Positions 54,552 through 63,942 of a stretch of 64,000 bases of DNA are shown in pieces. Origin of the DNA: Ogataea parapolymorpha DL-1 (lineage: Eukaryota; Ascomycota; Pichiomycetes; Pichiales; Pichiaceae); assembly GCF_000187245.1 (NCBI RefSeq), contig NC_027864.1:1178001-1242000 (forward strand), read 5' to 3'. The number at the start of each line of letters is the position of its first letter. Position 1 is the first letter of the stretch. The notes beneath the pieces are model-generated. The model had not been told where the DNA came from, did no database searches, and saw only the letters and a list, made by a program, of their open reading frames with translations. The position numbers were made by a program, and so were the translations under genes.

Positions 54552-56159
54552 TTATATTGGGGAGGTGCACGAAAAAGAGGTGGCCGGAGTGGTTGCGAAA
54601 ATGGCCTTCATGTACTCAACAGACCCGTAGAGACCCAGACAGGCAAACGAGAGCGACGCAAAGGTCAGACAAACGTAAAAGACTGTGATAAAGCCGTGCT
54701 TCCGGAAACCGTTTTTGACAAACGCCATGAACGGCCGCTGATAGCCGGTGGCCTCCATGGTGGCCTCGTTGTAGTCCTCAATAAGCTCGGCGTTGGTCTT
54801 CATGAACGCCGCCCAGATGTAAAACCAGAATGGAATCACATACGTCAGCGGGATCATCGTCAGGGCAGACGTGAACGCCGAGATGGAGGCCACGTTCGGA
54901 ACACCTGTCGCCACAATGTAGATGATGGCCCAAACGATGGCTGTGGACACATACCACAGCAATTGGCCCTTCTTGCTACGGATGTCGAGGTCGTGGAAGA
55001 TCCGTGGCAGGTAGTTCTTGTAGATGATCTTGGTGTTCACGTGACCGTAGAACACCGCCTGGAACACGCCCACGACGAAGGTGATCACAGAGAGACCTTT
55101 GAGGGCCGTCATGTTGGAGAGGCCAAAAACGGATGGCGAGTTTGAAAACTGGCCCTGTTTCGTGTAAACGTAGTTGCCGTAGATGAGGTAGATGCACACG
55201 ATGGCGCTCTGGGCGGCGATCATGGACTTCCAAAAGTCCCATGGTCTCTTCATCTCCGAGATAATTTCTGGGAACACCACAGAGCCGGCGAAAACGTACG
55301 AGATGTTGGAGACCGCCACGAGCTTGTTGACGAGTGACTGTGGGGCCACCACGTATGTCACAATGGTGTCTTTGTCGAGACCGAGAAGATTTTTCGCGTT
55401 GGCCCAATTCGGCTCCCCAAAATAGCCCATTTGCACGAACAGGTTGACGTAGTTGATTGCAGAGACGACAAGACAGAACTTTCCGACGTTGCTGAACGTT
55501 TTTAAACTTGAAACCACCCCCAAGGCGGCACATAGAGCAACCAACAGGCCTGTCCAGCAGTACCTCGCATCTTGCAGAATAACCATCGACTCGAGGGAGC
55601 TGATTGCTATGTTTGCGCCTGTGAGCAGCATGGCAATAACTTGGAGAAAAATGACAATTTGCGCCCAGGTCTCGCCGCCAAGGATCTTGGCAATCTCAGA
55701 AAACGACTTGACGGGGTACTCTGGCGAGTCGAAGAGAAGAAACAGCCACCAACAAATTCCACCTGCCATCAGAGTGAGGAAAAAACACACCACCAAAATC
55801 AGGTTTCCAGGCACATATCCCACGAGGGAGTATGAGTTGGGGATGAGTGTGGCACCCATGATTTCTGAGGTGAGCAGACCGGCACAGGCCAGCCAGTGCG
55901 ACGACCGAATGGCCAGCTTTTCGTTCTTCCAGGTCTGGTACGAGTCGGTCTTGGGCTTAAGCGCCTTGATGTGGAGCGTACTGTGCACCCAGTCGTGCCA
56001 CCAACCAATCGAGGAGTCTGAACGCACTTCCTCGTACTGTCTCTCCAGCGATCTTTGGGCATAAAATAGTCTGGCTGCGATAGATGGCTCACCCACAACC
56101 GGCTCCACAGAGTGAGTACTGTGGTACTCGACGTCGACAATGACTTTATCTTCCTTCAT
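54552..56159 (-). CDS. Amino-acid permease of the AAAP family, copy 2
   Basis: 535 aa (MKEDKVIVDVEYHS). Paralogue of the permease at 42942-44522: shared RLFYAQRSLERQYEEV, SSHWLACAGLLTSEIMGATL, LFDSPEYPVKSFSEIAKILGGETW, FPEIISEMKRPWDFWKS and the C-terminal FSCTSPI (FSCKSPI in copy 1). About eleven spans. It is divergent from nothing directly: the acetyltransferase lies tandem upstream on the same strand. GATAAG at 56213-56218 and a reverse copy at 56239-56244 lie in its promoter. It converges on the Zn2Cys6 gene with 5 bp between stops. Confidence 0.88.
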   Translation of the reverse strand: MKEDKVIVDVEYHSTHSVEPVVGEPSIAARLFYAQRSLERQYEEVRSDSSIGWWHDWVHSTLHIKALKPKTDSYQTWKNEKLAIRSSHWLACAGLLTSEIMGATLIPNSYSLVGYVPGNLILVVCFFLTLMAGGICWWLFLLFDSPEYPVKSFSEIAKILGGETWAQIVIFLQVIAMLLTGANIAISSLESMVILQDARYCWTGLLVALCAALGVVSSLKTFSNVGKFCLVVSAINYVNLFVQMGYFGEPNWANAKNLLGLDKDTIVTYVVAPQSLVNKLVAVSNISYVFAGSVVFPEIISEMKRPWDFWKSMIAAQSAIVCIYLIYGNYVYTKQGQFSNSPSVFGLSNMTALKGLSVITFVVGVFQAVFYGHVNTKIIYKNYLPRIFHDLDIRSKKGQLLWYVSTAIVWAIIYIVATGVPNVASISAFTSALTMIPLTYVIPFWFYIWAAFMKTNAELIEDYNEATMEATGYQRPFMAFVKNGFRKHGFITVFYVCLTFASLSFACLGLYGSVEYMKAIFATTPATSFSCTSPI

Positions 56160-56311
56160 TGGGTGTAGAACGGATCAATTGCGGATCTTATATTCTTATT
56201 TTTTTGCATCAAGATAAGCAGCGTGCAACCGTTATCAGCTTATCTGGGATTTTTTTTACATTTTCGAAATTCGGCTACACATTCGCGGATGCACTAAGCA
56301 ATCAACCAACG
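56160..56311 (-). promoter_or_regulatory. GATA-type sites upstream of permease copy 2
   Basis: Within 85 bp of the ATG there is GATAAG (56213-56218), TTATC (56232-56236) and CTTATC (56239-56244), an inverted pair of GATA cores 20 bp apart. Such paired sites are typical of nitrogen-regulated fungal promoters. Confidence 0.5.
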
Positions 56312-56971
56312 TTAATTGTCTCTTATCAGCCTGCGCACCACTCTTGCCGGTGCACCAATCACAAGACTATCCCCCTCAACATCTCTGGTAACCACAGAAC
56401 CTGCTCCGACCACCACGTTGTCGCCCAGAGTCACCCCTGGTAAAATGGTTGCATTGGCAGCTATCCAGCAGTTGTCGCCGATAACTACCCTGCGAGAGAA
56501 GTCCACACCTTCGCCTCGGCGCTTTGCGTCCAGCGGATGGTCCGCAGTGGTGATGCACGTGTTCGGCCCGATCTTGCAATTATTGCCAATGATAATCAGC
56601 GACGTGTCCAGAAGCACTGCGTTGGCGTTGATGTAGAGATTGTCGCCAGCAAGGATGTTGAAGCCGTAGTCGCAGCTGAAAGGCGTTTCAATGAGCGGAT
56701 TGGACCCGCACTTGCCCAGAAGATTCTTTGTGAGTGCTGTGCGTGCGGTTTTGAACTCTTTGAGAGATCCAAAATCGTCCAGCTTCATCTGCTGTAGTCG
56801 ACAGCATTTGGTAGTCGACTCAAACCGAGCAATCTCGAGTGGCTCGACCATCGAGTCGTACACCATGCCAGAGATCATTTTGTCATATTCGGGCGTGTTG
56901 GGGATGTTTTGGATATTTTTGCGTGCAAGATCTATGAGCTCATAGTCGAGCTCATGGCTGGGGTTGACCAT
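56312..56971 (-). CDS. Maltose/galactoside O-acetyltransferase-like hexapeptide enzyme
   Basis: 219 aa. N-terminal Mac domain (NTPEYDKMISGMVYDSMVEPLEIARF) followed by a left-handed beta-helix of hexapeptide repeats (NILAGDNLYINANAVLLDTSLIIIG...) with the catalytic histidine in CITTADHPLDAKRR and the acetyl-CoA block IGDNCWIAANATILPGV. Comparable to S. cerevisiae YJL218W. Substrate is probably a sugar or small thiol/hydroxyl compound. Divergent from RidA copy 2 with 170 bp between starts. Confidence 0.9.
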   Translation of the reverse strand: MVNPSHELDYELIDLARKNIQNIPNTPEYDKMISGMVYDSMVEPLEIARFESTTKCCRLQQMKLDDFGSLKEFKTARTALTKNLLGKCGSNPLIETPFSCDYGFNILAGDNLYINANAVLLDTSLIIIGNNCKIGPNTCITTADHPLDAKRRGEGVDFSRRVVIGDNCWIAANATILPGVTLGDNVVVGAGSVVTRDVEGDSLVIGAPARVVRRLIRDN

Positions 56972-57141
56972 AAATATTAATCTATTTATTGTCGTTCACC
57001 GCCACGCATGACCCCACTAGCCACTCTAGTCCAGGTACTGATCCCCCGCCACTAGCTTGAAAACGGCCAAGAATGCAAAAAAATAATTCCCCCACCACCG
57101 CCAAAATTATATAATCCTCGTCAGATCTCCATTCCAGCACA

Positions 57142-57522
57142 ATGGTTGCTGAAAAAATTAGCTGGGACTCTATCAAAGGCAAGGAACATCCGGTGCTCTC
57201 GCCGGGCTTTGTGAGCAATGGCCACGTGTTCACGTCAGGGATCATTGGCTCAAACTACGCTACCGGCGAAACCCCTGAAAAGGTCGAGGACCAGGTTCAT
57301 CTGGCCATCAAGAACCTCGAGAACGTGCTCAAGGCTGCCGGCTCTTCTCTCGACAAGGTGTTTAAGGTGACCATGTTCATCTCCCACGCAGAGTACTCCA
57401 AAGTCGTCAACGAGATCTACGGCCAATACTTCCCGCAAAAACCGGCCAGAAGCTGTGTCGTGGTTGCATTTATGGATGCAGCTATTAAATACGAGCTGGA
57501 GGCTGTGGCCACACTAGATTAA
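57142..57522 (+). CDS. RidA/YjgF-family protein, copy 2 (atypical)
   Basis: 126 aa. Shares with copy 1 the segments SNGHVFTSG, GSSLDKVFKV and PARSCVVV, and the late glutamate in YELEAVATLD. Like copy 1 it lacks the GPYSQ-type block (HPVLSPGFVSNG instead). Substrate-binding arginine retained. The promoter has TTATATAAT near 57108-57116 and CCCCC runs at 57043-57047 and 57089-57093. It converges on the frameshifted MFS gene with 9 bp between stops. Confidence 0.92.
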   Translation: MVAEKISWDSIKGKEHPVLSPGFVSNGHVFTSGIIGSNYATGETPEKVEDQVHLAIKNLENVLKAAGSSLDKVFKVTMFISHAEYSKVVNEIYGQYFPQKPARSCVVVAFMDAAIKYELEAVATLD

Positions 57523-57531
57523 TAAAAATAT

Positions 57532-59053
57532 TTAGTACATCCATCTGTAGTTTGGATTCGAAGGTCCTTCAGCGAGCAAGTACGTGGGGACGTCTCGGTA
57601 CGTCCAGGAGACGCCCTGGGCCCTGTTTCTGCGACGGTTGTCCAGCACCATAAACGTCAAAATACTGGTCACCGCGATAATGGCAGCACCACCAAACCCG
57701 GCCGTAATTCCCAGGGCAGGCACGTATTTCGGAGCATCCTTTGCGCGGAAGATGTTGGTCGAGATGAGCCCCGCAGCATTCGCCAACGGCACGCCGACAG
57801 CAGAAATCACCACTCTTCTGTTCTCGTTCGGCGTGTTGTTGTTGTACCACGTGGAAGTGAGCACTGACGACGCCGACGAGCCGGTAGTCATGAGGAAGCA
57901 CGAGAAGTATGCCACACCGATATGCGCCTGTGTGTCGATGCAGCCAAACACGACGAACCCGATCAACGTGGAGGCCACGGCCAGGACGATAAAAATGGAC
58001 CGCACGCGCAGCAGGTCCGACGCAAAGCACCAGAAAATTAGCGCCACGGCCCCCCACACGTTGGGCGCGACCGTGTACAGGTTTGTCATGACGGTGCCCT
58101 TGCCGAGCGACTCAATGATCTGCGGGAACCAGTTGTTGATGGAGTTGAGCGGCACTCCAATAAAGATCTCCTCGAACATCCACGCAATGGCGACGGGGTG
58201 CTTGAACACCTTGATGGCGTCCATGAGCGACACTTTCTCGGTGGACAGCGAGGACGAGTCAGTGCGGATCCGCCAGATGGCGCACTCGCGCTCTTCTTCA
58301 GTGAGAAAGGCTGCTTTTTCGACCGTCCGCGGCAGGTAGAAGAACGCAAACACCGCCACAATCACGGTTGCCCCACCCTCGACCAAAAACAAAATCTGCC
58401 ACCCGTGAAGTCTTTCTGTTTTAATCTGGAACAAACCAAATGCCAACAGCCCGGAGAACGCGTTGGCGATGTTGGCCGCGGCGTAAAAAATCGACAGCCG
58501 TCTGGCCAGCTCGCCACGCCGGTAAAACGTACTCAGGTAGTAGATGATACCGGGGAAAAAGGCCGACTCGCACATTCCGAGAAACCATCTCGCCGCCATG
58601 AGCGAGCCGTAGTTGAACACCGACACGGCAAGCAGCAAGCAGCGTGATGCTGCCAAATGTGAACATCAAGCACGGAATCACGTTGGCGGCGTTGTATCGT
58701 TTGATCAGAAGCGAGAGCGGGAAGGCGCACAACACAAATGGGATGTAGAAGATGGAGAGCATGTTGTTCCATTGCTGGCCCTTGATGCCCAAATCCACGT
58801 CCAACTTGTCTGTTTTTGCGTTGGAGATATTGCCCTTGTCGAGCGCATTGAACAGATACATCACGGTGATGAGTGGCAGGATCCTGATGTCGAACTTCCA
58901 ACAGATACGACGCTCGAGCTTGTGGTCGAGCACGCGCACCGGCTCGCCGGCGCCGTGTTCTTTGTCGTCTGTGACACGCTGTTCAAGAGAGACAACGTCA
59001 ACTGTGTCGTGCAGTTTTGGGTCCATGGTTGAGTGGTTGATACCATGGTTCAT
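57532..59053 (-). pseudogene. Dal5-type MFS transporter (anion/cation symporter family), frameshifted
   Basis: Two overlapping minus-strand frames encode consecutive parts of one transporter. The first (ATG 59053) holds spans 1-3, including FDIRILPLITVMYLFNALDKGNISNAKT, the Dal5/ACS hallmark. The second holds the rest, from FNYGSLMAARWFLGMCESAFFPGIIYYL to the C-terminus. They are out of register by one base near 58630, where minus-strand GCTTGCTGCTTGC has a short direct repeat; removing one base there would give about 506 codons, the usual length. Could be a true lesion, a strain polymorphism or a sequencing error. Relatives import allantoate, vitamins or small carboxylates. Confidence 0.85.
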
Positions 59054-59295
59054 CCGTATTTATATCTTACCCCGTATTTGTGATTTCTTATCATGTCCCC
59101 CACCGGGGCGCGGGGAGATAACGTCGGTAATTGCGATGCAAGTCCGCAGAGGCAGAGAGTTGGCAGACAATAGCACCTTGAGCGTATCTCTGATAGTCTA
59201 CCAGAACGTCGCCAAGACTTGTGTGGGGGAGGTTCATTTCGTCCATATCGTCGGCCGCCACTAATTTTTATTTTTTTCCAGTGGTGCTCCACCAG
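59054..59295. promoter_or_regulatory. Divergent MFS / C2H2-factor promoter with C-rich motifs
   Basis: 242 bp. CTTATC at 59087-59092, CCCCC 59097-59101, GGGG 59105-59108 and 59112-59115, and GGGGG at 59225-59229. The dense G/C runs could be targets of a GGGG-recognising zinc finger such as the protein encoded next door. Confidence 0.45.
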
Positions 59296-61644
59296 ATGCA
59301 GCAAGCCCCAAGGAAAAGAGGCCCTCGAAAATTGGGGCTCTACGTGTGCGAGTTCCCCGGCTGCGGCAAGCAGTTTTCGCGTTCTGACCATGTGAAACGG
59401 CACGCGCGAAATCACACTAGCGAGGGCCGTTTCCGTTGCGAGGTCCCAGGATGCACGGCCGAGTTTACGCGGCTGGATATTAAAACCAAGCACCAGAACC
59501 GGCACTTTCGTCGGCTAGATCGGGTGAGCGAGGTGCCAGAAAACGTCTCGGGCGCTGCTGACAGCACGAAGCCCGAGGGCTCGTCTCCCGCTGGGCAAAT
59601 GGAGTCAACAGAAAGTTCAGACCATACCACTAAAGATGTGATATCGCAGCCTACACCGCAGATCGGACCGTTTGCCACCAACGTGGGGGACTCTGCGCTT
59701 GTGTCGCCGTCATTCTCGCCGTCTCGCCTGATACGGTGGATGATGCACGATCTGACAGAGGTGTCACCCAGCCATGCCGACCACCAGACCTCTCACGGTC
59801 CGTTGTTTGCCGAATACCACCAGCTCGGCGCAGACACCGCCACGATGCTCAACGAGGTGCTCGCCATTACACCCGAGTTCCCCAACGCCAACTACCAGAC
59901 CGACGTCGACGAAAACATCCTGCTGCACATGTCGCAGCGGCTGCCCATGCTCGAAGGACATGCAGACTTCGAGGTCTACAAGGTGCGTTTATTTCTGAAA
60001 CTTTATTGGCGGATGTACCATTCACAGTACCCCATTCTACACAGGCCGTCGTTCTCCACGTTCCAGGTCCATCCGCTGCTTTTGTTGGCCATGGTGATGA
60101 TTGGGGCCTCGTTTGCGAAAAAATGCCCCATGCCAGAGGATGTGGAGCTTAGCGATCCTGACGGTTTTGCGGATCTGATAGCGTATCCGCTGCGGTGGCT
60201 GATTTTTTCTTGCGACGAGGCCAAACCGGGCTGTAATTCGTGGGTGATCCAGAGCCTGCTGATGCTGGAGACGTACGAGATCACAAAGACGTCGCGTCGG
60301 CTGCACGAGCGAGCATGTATATATAACGGCACCAAAATCCAGCTTTTACGCAGAAGCCCGATCCTGGGCGGTGATCCACTTAAGGGAGGCAGCGCCGACC
60401 CGAGCCACTCGAACAGCCTGTGGACCACGTGGATCGAGAGCGAGTCGATGAAACGCGCTGCGTGGATGTCTTTTTACATCGACACCATCCACGCAGTGGT
60501 TTACGGCCACCCAGTCAGCATTTACGACAGCCAGATAAAGCTCTCATTGCCGTGTCCGGACGATTTGTGGGAGTACGACAACTTCGACAGAAACAACGCT
60601 CCCGCCTCTGTGATGCAGATGCCAATTTTCACCGACGCTCTTACGCGGCTGCTCCGCAACGAGCCGGTCCAAACAGGGCCTTTTGGCCGCAAAATTCTAC
60701 TTGCGGGCCTGCTCAACCTCAACATCCAGATGAGCCAGAAAGAGTCGCAGCTGACGCTGCTGGGCTGGGACTCCAAGCGGGAAAATTGGAAGGCCAGCAT
60801 TGCGTCGGCTTTGGACCACTGGAGAGTGCAGTTGCCACAGCGAAGCTGCTGCCATGCAGGCTCATGTCTCTACCATGCAGACAGCGGGCCGGCTCTGTTG
60901 CCGCCCTCTTTCCACGCCCATGATACCAGGTGCAAATTCCCCGAATACCACTCTGCACAACTGCATCTCTGGATCACCCATTACGACTACATAGTTTACG
61001 CGGGGGCGCCCAAACGGATGAACGTGCCAGTTTTGACAGAAGACTACGATGTGGTTGTGCGCCGGATTGCCAAGTGGGCGCAGTCGGGTGCGGGTGCAAT
61101 TTGCGCGGTCAACTCGTACATCCTGCTCTTTGAAATGATGCTTTCGCCAGAAAATAGCACCGATCAGGTGAATTATGTCTATGAGCCCGACAAAGACCCA
61201 TTTATTTACCGGCCGAATGTGATTGTGTCCGCCACATTGTCGCTGTGGGCATTTACGTTCTACAACTACGGTCCCGAGTCGAGGTTTATGTCGCCCGAAT
61301 CCGGGATCGAGCTAGACGGGGACTATGCCCCCGCGATGGAGGACGCGTACGCTTATTTGCGGCGAATTCGCACGGAGCTAGTAAAGGAGACCGGGATCCC
61401 TTTCAGAAAGCTTAATCAGATGGACCCGGACCAGTACAAAAAGGCCGTGGCCGAGTACGCTGCTGCTCTGTCCCGAGTCTCGCACATAAACTATATGGTG
61501 GGGTTGCTGCTCGCCCTTGCCACGGGCTACAAGAATGGCAAGTGGGAGATTGGTCGTGAGTACGCAAAACTTCTCCGCAACTGCGCCCAAAGAAGCATGG
61601 GCAGCCCCGTGGTTTTCTGTATGAATATGTACGAAGATAACTAA
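59296..61644 (+). CDS. C2H2 zinc-finger transcription factor with fungal regulatory domain
   Basis: 782 aa from the ATG at 59296 (MQQAPRKRGPRKLG). Two adjacent C2H2 fingers: Cys18, Cys23, His36, His40 and Cys48, Cys53, His66, His70. Their helices read RSDHVKR and RLDIKTK, like Mig1/Adr1/Klf-type GGG-binding fingers. From about residue 220 to 700 lies a fungal-specific regulatory region (FLKLYWRMYHSQYPILHRPSF and VGLLLALATGYKNGK) as in many C2H2-MHR factors. Target genes unknown; local regulation is an inference from location. Confidence 0.9.
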   Translation: MQQAPRKRGPRKLGLYVCEFPGCGKQFSRSDHVKRHARNHTSEGRFRCEVPGCTAEFTRLDIKTKHQNRHFRRLDRVSEVPENVSGAADSTKPEGSSPAGQMESTESSDHTTKDVISQPTPQIGPFATNVGDSALVSPSFSPSRLIRWMMHDLTEVSPSHADHQTSHGPLFAEYHQLGADTATMLNEVLAITPEFPNANYQTDVDENILLHMSQRLPMLEGHADFEVYKVRLFLKLYWRMYHSQYPILHRPSFSTFQVHPLLLLAMVMIGASFAKKCPMPEDVELSDPDGFADLIAYPLRWLIFSCDEAKPGCNSWVIQSLLMLETYEITKTSRRLHERACIYNGTKIQLLRRSPILGGDPLKGGSADPSHSNSLWTTWIESESMKRAAWMSFYIDTIHAVVYGHPVSIYDSQIKLSLPCPDDLWEYDNFDRNNAPASVMQMPIFTDALTRLLRNEPVQTGPFGRKILLAGLLNLNIQMSQKESQLTLLGWDSKRENWKASIASALDHWRVQLPQRSCCHAGSCLYHADSGPALLPPSFHAHDTRCKFPEYHSAQLHLWITHYDYIVYAGAPKRMNVPVLTEDYDVVVRRIAKWAQSGAGAICAVNSYILLFEMMLSPENSTDQVNYVYEPDKDPFIYRPNVIVSATLSLWAFTFYNYGPESRFMSPESGIELDGDYAPAMEDAYAYLRRIRTELVKETGIPFRKLNQMDPDQYKKAVAEYAAALSRVSHINYMVGLLLALATGYKNGKWEIGREYAKLLRNCAQRSMGSPVVFCMNMYEDN

Positions 61645-61748
61645 CTGTGCAGCGCCCCCCACATTTTTTCTCCTCAGTGGTGGAGGGCATATTTATTGCA
61701 AGAAAGAAAAGACCAAGCTACTAAACTCTTAGCTCACTATATTCTCCC

Positions 61749-62690
61749 ATGACTCTAGAAAAGACACTCAAAGACGGTATTTACTCGCCGGTGCCAACAT
61801 TCTTCAAAAACGATGCGGCCCAGTCTCTCGACACTGCCACGCAGCAAGAACACGCGCGGCTGCTCTATCGCAGCGGCATTTCAGGGATTCTGGTCGGAGG
61901 CTCCACAGGCGAGGCAGTTCACTTGCCTTTGGAGGAGAGAGCGGCCGTTGTGAAGTCTATTAGAGATGCTGTTCCAAACTCCTCGTTCAAAATCCTCGCT
62001 GGCGGTGTTGGATCTTGTGTTCCTGAGCTGTGCCACCAGGCTGCCGTCTACAAGGAAAACGGCGCCGATATGATGATTGTGCTTGTTCCTGGTTACTATG
62101 GCCCTGCAATCACCACCCAGAGCGGCCTGGAGGCCTGGTTCCATGACCTAGCAGACAAATCCCCACTGCCTATAGTCGTGTACAATTATCCGGGAGTCCA
62201 AAATGGCATTGATCTTACGGGAGAGACATTTACCAGGATCGGAATGCACAAAAATATTGTTGGTTGCAAGCTGACCAACTTCAACTTCCCGTTGTACACG
62301 ATGCTGGGCCAGAACGAGAAGCTTAAGTCGTCCGACTTTACTCCTCTGTCTGGCGTCGGACAGGTTCTTGTTCCGTCTCTTTCTGTGAACGTGAACGGAG
62401 CAATCGACGGTTTCTCTAACGTCTTCCCCAAATGTCTTGTCAGGATCATGGAACTGTACAAAGCGCACAGATACAAAGAAGCGCTGGAGTTGCAGGACAT
62501 GATCACGAGAATCAACGAAATGACGGCTGCCACCAACCTGATTGGTCTCAAGTATGCTCTAAAGTACAAATACGGCTTTGGAGAAACCGAGATCGGACGT
62601 CCCCCACTCAACCACTCCATGGACATGGAGGTGTGGAAAAAACACCTGCCGCTATTTGAACAGCTCTCTAAAATTGAGGACTCTTTATAG
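61749..62690 (+). CDS. DHDPS-family class I aldolase
   Basis: 313 aa. Dihydrodipicolinate synthase / N-acetylneuraminate lyase superfamily: substrate loop GGSTGEAVHL (residues 50-59), catalytic Tyr145 in PIVVYNYPGV and Schiff-base Lys174 in NIVGCKLTNF. Yeasts make lysine by the aminoadipate route, so this is unlikely to be a lysine enzyme. Fungal relatives include 4-hydroxy-2-oxoglutarate aldolase-like and L-threo-3-deoxy-hexulosonate aldolase (galacturonate pathway) enzymes; the substrate is not decidable here. A run of six C's lies upstream (61655-61660). It converges on DSD1 with 7 bp between stops. Confidence 0.9.
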   Translation: MTLEKTLKDGIYSPVPTFFKNDAAQSLDTATQQEHARLLYRSGISGILVGGSTGEAVHLPLEERAAVVKSIRDAVPNSSFKILAGGVGSCVPELCHQAAVYKENGADMMIVLVPGYYGPAITTQSGLEAWFHDLADKSPLPIVVYNYPGVQNGIDLTGETFTRIGMHKNIVGCKLTNFNFPLYTMLGQNEKLKSSDFTPLSGVGQVLVPSLSVNVNGAIDGFSNVFPKCLVRIMELYKAHRYKEALELQDMITRINEMTAATNLIGLKYALKYKYGFGETEIGRPPLNHSMDMEVWKKHLPLFEQLSKIEDSL

Positions 62691-62697
62691 CTACATA

Positions 62698-63942
62698 CTA
62701 CCATCCTCTATATGGCACCCAAATATCCACGACCGTATTGCCATCTTCAACAACGTAGTACCATGGATACGATGCTGCCGTGATACAGCTGTGCTGTGGG
62801 ATAATGCTGACCACGGTGCCTGTAGGAATCAGCTTTGTGTCCTTCTCCTCCACAGGCGTCAAGATTCCGTGCTCCTGACTGAGCCGTCCAACAGTCCAAT
62901 TTTCGTATCCTGGTGGGGACACAATTTTTCCAAACCCAGGCAGCGGGCCAGACTCACGTGCCAGCGCTATAACACCAGCGTTGATCAACTGCTCGCCGGG
63001 AGCCTTGGAGCCTCTTCCAGGATAGGCGGAAACAACCTCCGCGATAACTTTGCAGGCAACATCAGAAACCTCAATACAGCCTGTAGCTAGCTGCTGCAGG
63101 TCGCAGAATGGGTAGTTTCCCGCATGGAGCTCGAGATTACCAAACAGCTGGCCCACAGCGCTGAGATCGAATTTTTCAGCCGCATGGGCCGTTGGAGTGG
63201 CGCCAACCGACATCTGGAGCTTTAGTGAGTTGTCAAACTTGAGTGCCTCTTTGCACGCCTCATTCACGCTCGAGATCTCAGAAATTAAGAAAGATTGTGC
63301 CTGCTCAAAGTTTCTGGACGTGTACGAGTGGCCGGCGTGGCAGTAAAAACCGTAGAGCGAGACTGTCTGGGTGATGTCTGTCTTTAGAATTTTTTCAAGC
63401 AGCTCGGAAATCGAACTAGGCAGGAAACCTGCTCTATCGGTGCCCATGTTGATTTTGATGAAGACGCTCCATTTTTTCGACAGCGAGTGTTTTTTGCTGA
63501 AAGCAGCCAAAATGTCTAGCTGTTCCAGGTTGTCCACCATCAGACGCAAACTCTCAACCTTGGTGCTCAGATCTGCAAGCTCTTCCAGACGGCTGGAAAC
63601 GACCGGCAGGCTGAAAAGAACGTCCTTGATCAAGCCGTTAGAGATAAGCGGCAGCAGACCCCACGCCTCTCTGAGCGTCGACACAACGATTTTATCAGTC
63701 TTGTACTTGCCAGTGCCGAGCTGCAGTGCTGTTCCCTCGAGGGTTTTGTGAGTTTTAACGTGTGCACGGAAATCTGCGCCGAGGTTGTGAGCGTTCTCAA
63801 GCATTTTGTCCGAGTTTCTCTGGAAGGTTGCCCTGTCGACCACAAAGGCGGGTGTAGGCAGGGACTCGATGCTGACGCCTTTGTAGGCCTTGAGCAGTTC
63901 GTCTTTGTTGGACAGGTCAGTGAGTTCAGATGGGTACTTCAT
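62698..63942 (-). CDS. DSD1: D-serine dehydratase (Zn- and PLP-dependent)
   Basis: 414 aa. Fold-type III (alanine-racemase-like) enzyme converting D-serine to pyruvate and ammonia via 2-aminoacrylate. PLP lysine Lys63 in RAHVKTHKTLEG, substrate-barrel blocks VFIKINMGTDRAGF and GFYCHAGHSY, and the zinc ligands His384 and Cys386 in IIPQHSCITAASYPW, characteristic of eukaryotic Dsd1 (S. cerevisiae YGL196W). D-threonine aldolase, a relative, lacks this HxC zinc site. A GGGGG run lies at 63944-63948 just before the ATG, and TTATC at 63979-63983. Confidence 0.93.
   Translation of the reverse strand: MKYPSELTDLSNKDELLKAYKGVSIESLPTPAFVVDRATFQRNSDKMLENAHNLGADFRAHVKTHKTLEGTALQLGTGKYKTDKIVVSTLREAWGLLPLISNGLIKDVLFSLPVVSSRLEELADLSTKVESLRLMVDNLEQLDILAAFSKKHSLSKKWSVFIKINMGTDRAGFLPSSISELLEKILKTDITQTVSLYGFYCHAGHSYTSRNFEQAQSFLISEISSVNEACKEALKFDNSLKLQMSVGATPTAHAAEKFDLSAVGQLFGNLELHAGNYPFCDLQQLATGCIEVSDVACKVIAEVVSAYPGRGSKAPGEQLINAGVIALARESGPLPGFGKIVSPPGYENWTVGRLSQEHGILTPVEEKDTKLIPTGTVVSIIPQHSCITAASYPWYYVVEDGNTVVDIWVPYRGW

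Noticed and set aside
57545..57565. GGATTCGAAGGTCC resembling a tRNA B box
   Set aside because: Lies inside the MFS coding sequence, with no matching A box or cloverleaf around it.
61636..61653. ACTAACTGTGCAG overlapping the stop codon of the C2H2 factor
   Set aside because: No donor found near the 3' end and the protein ends naturally; treated as chance.
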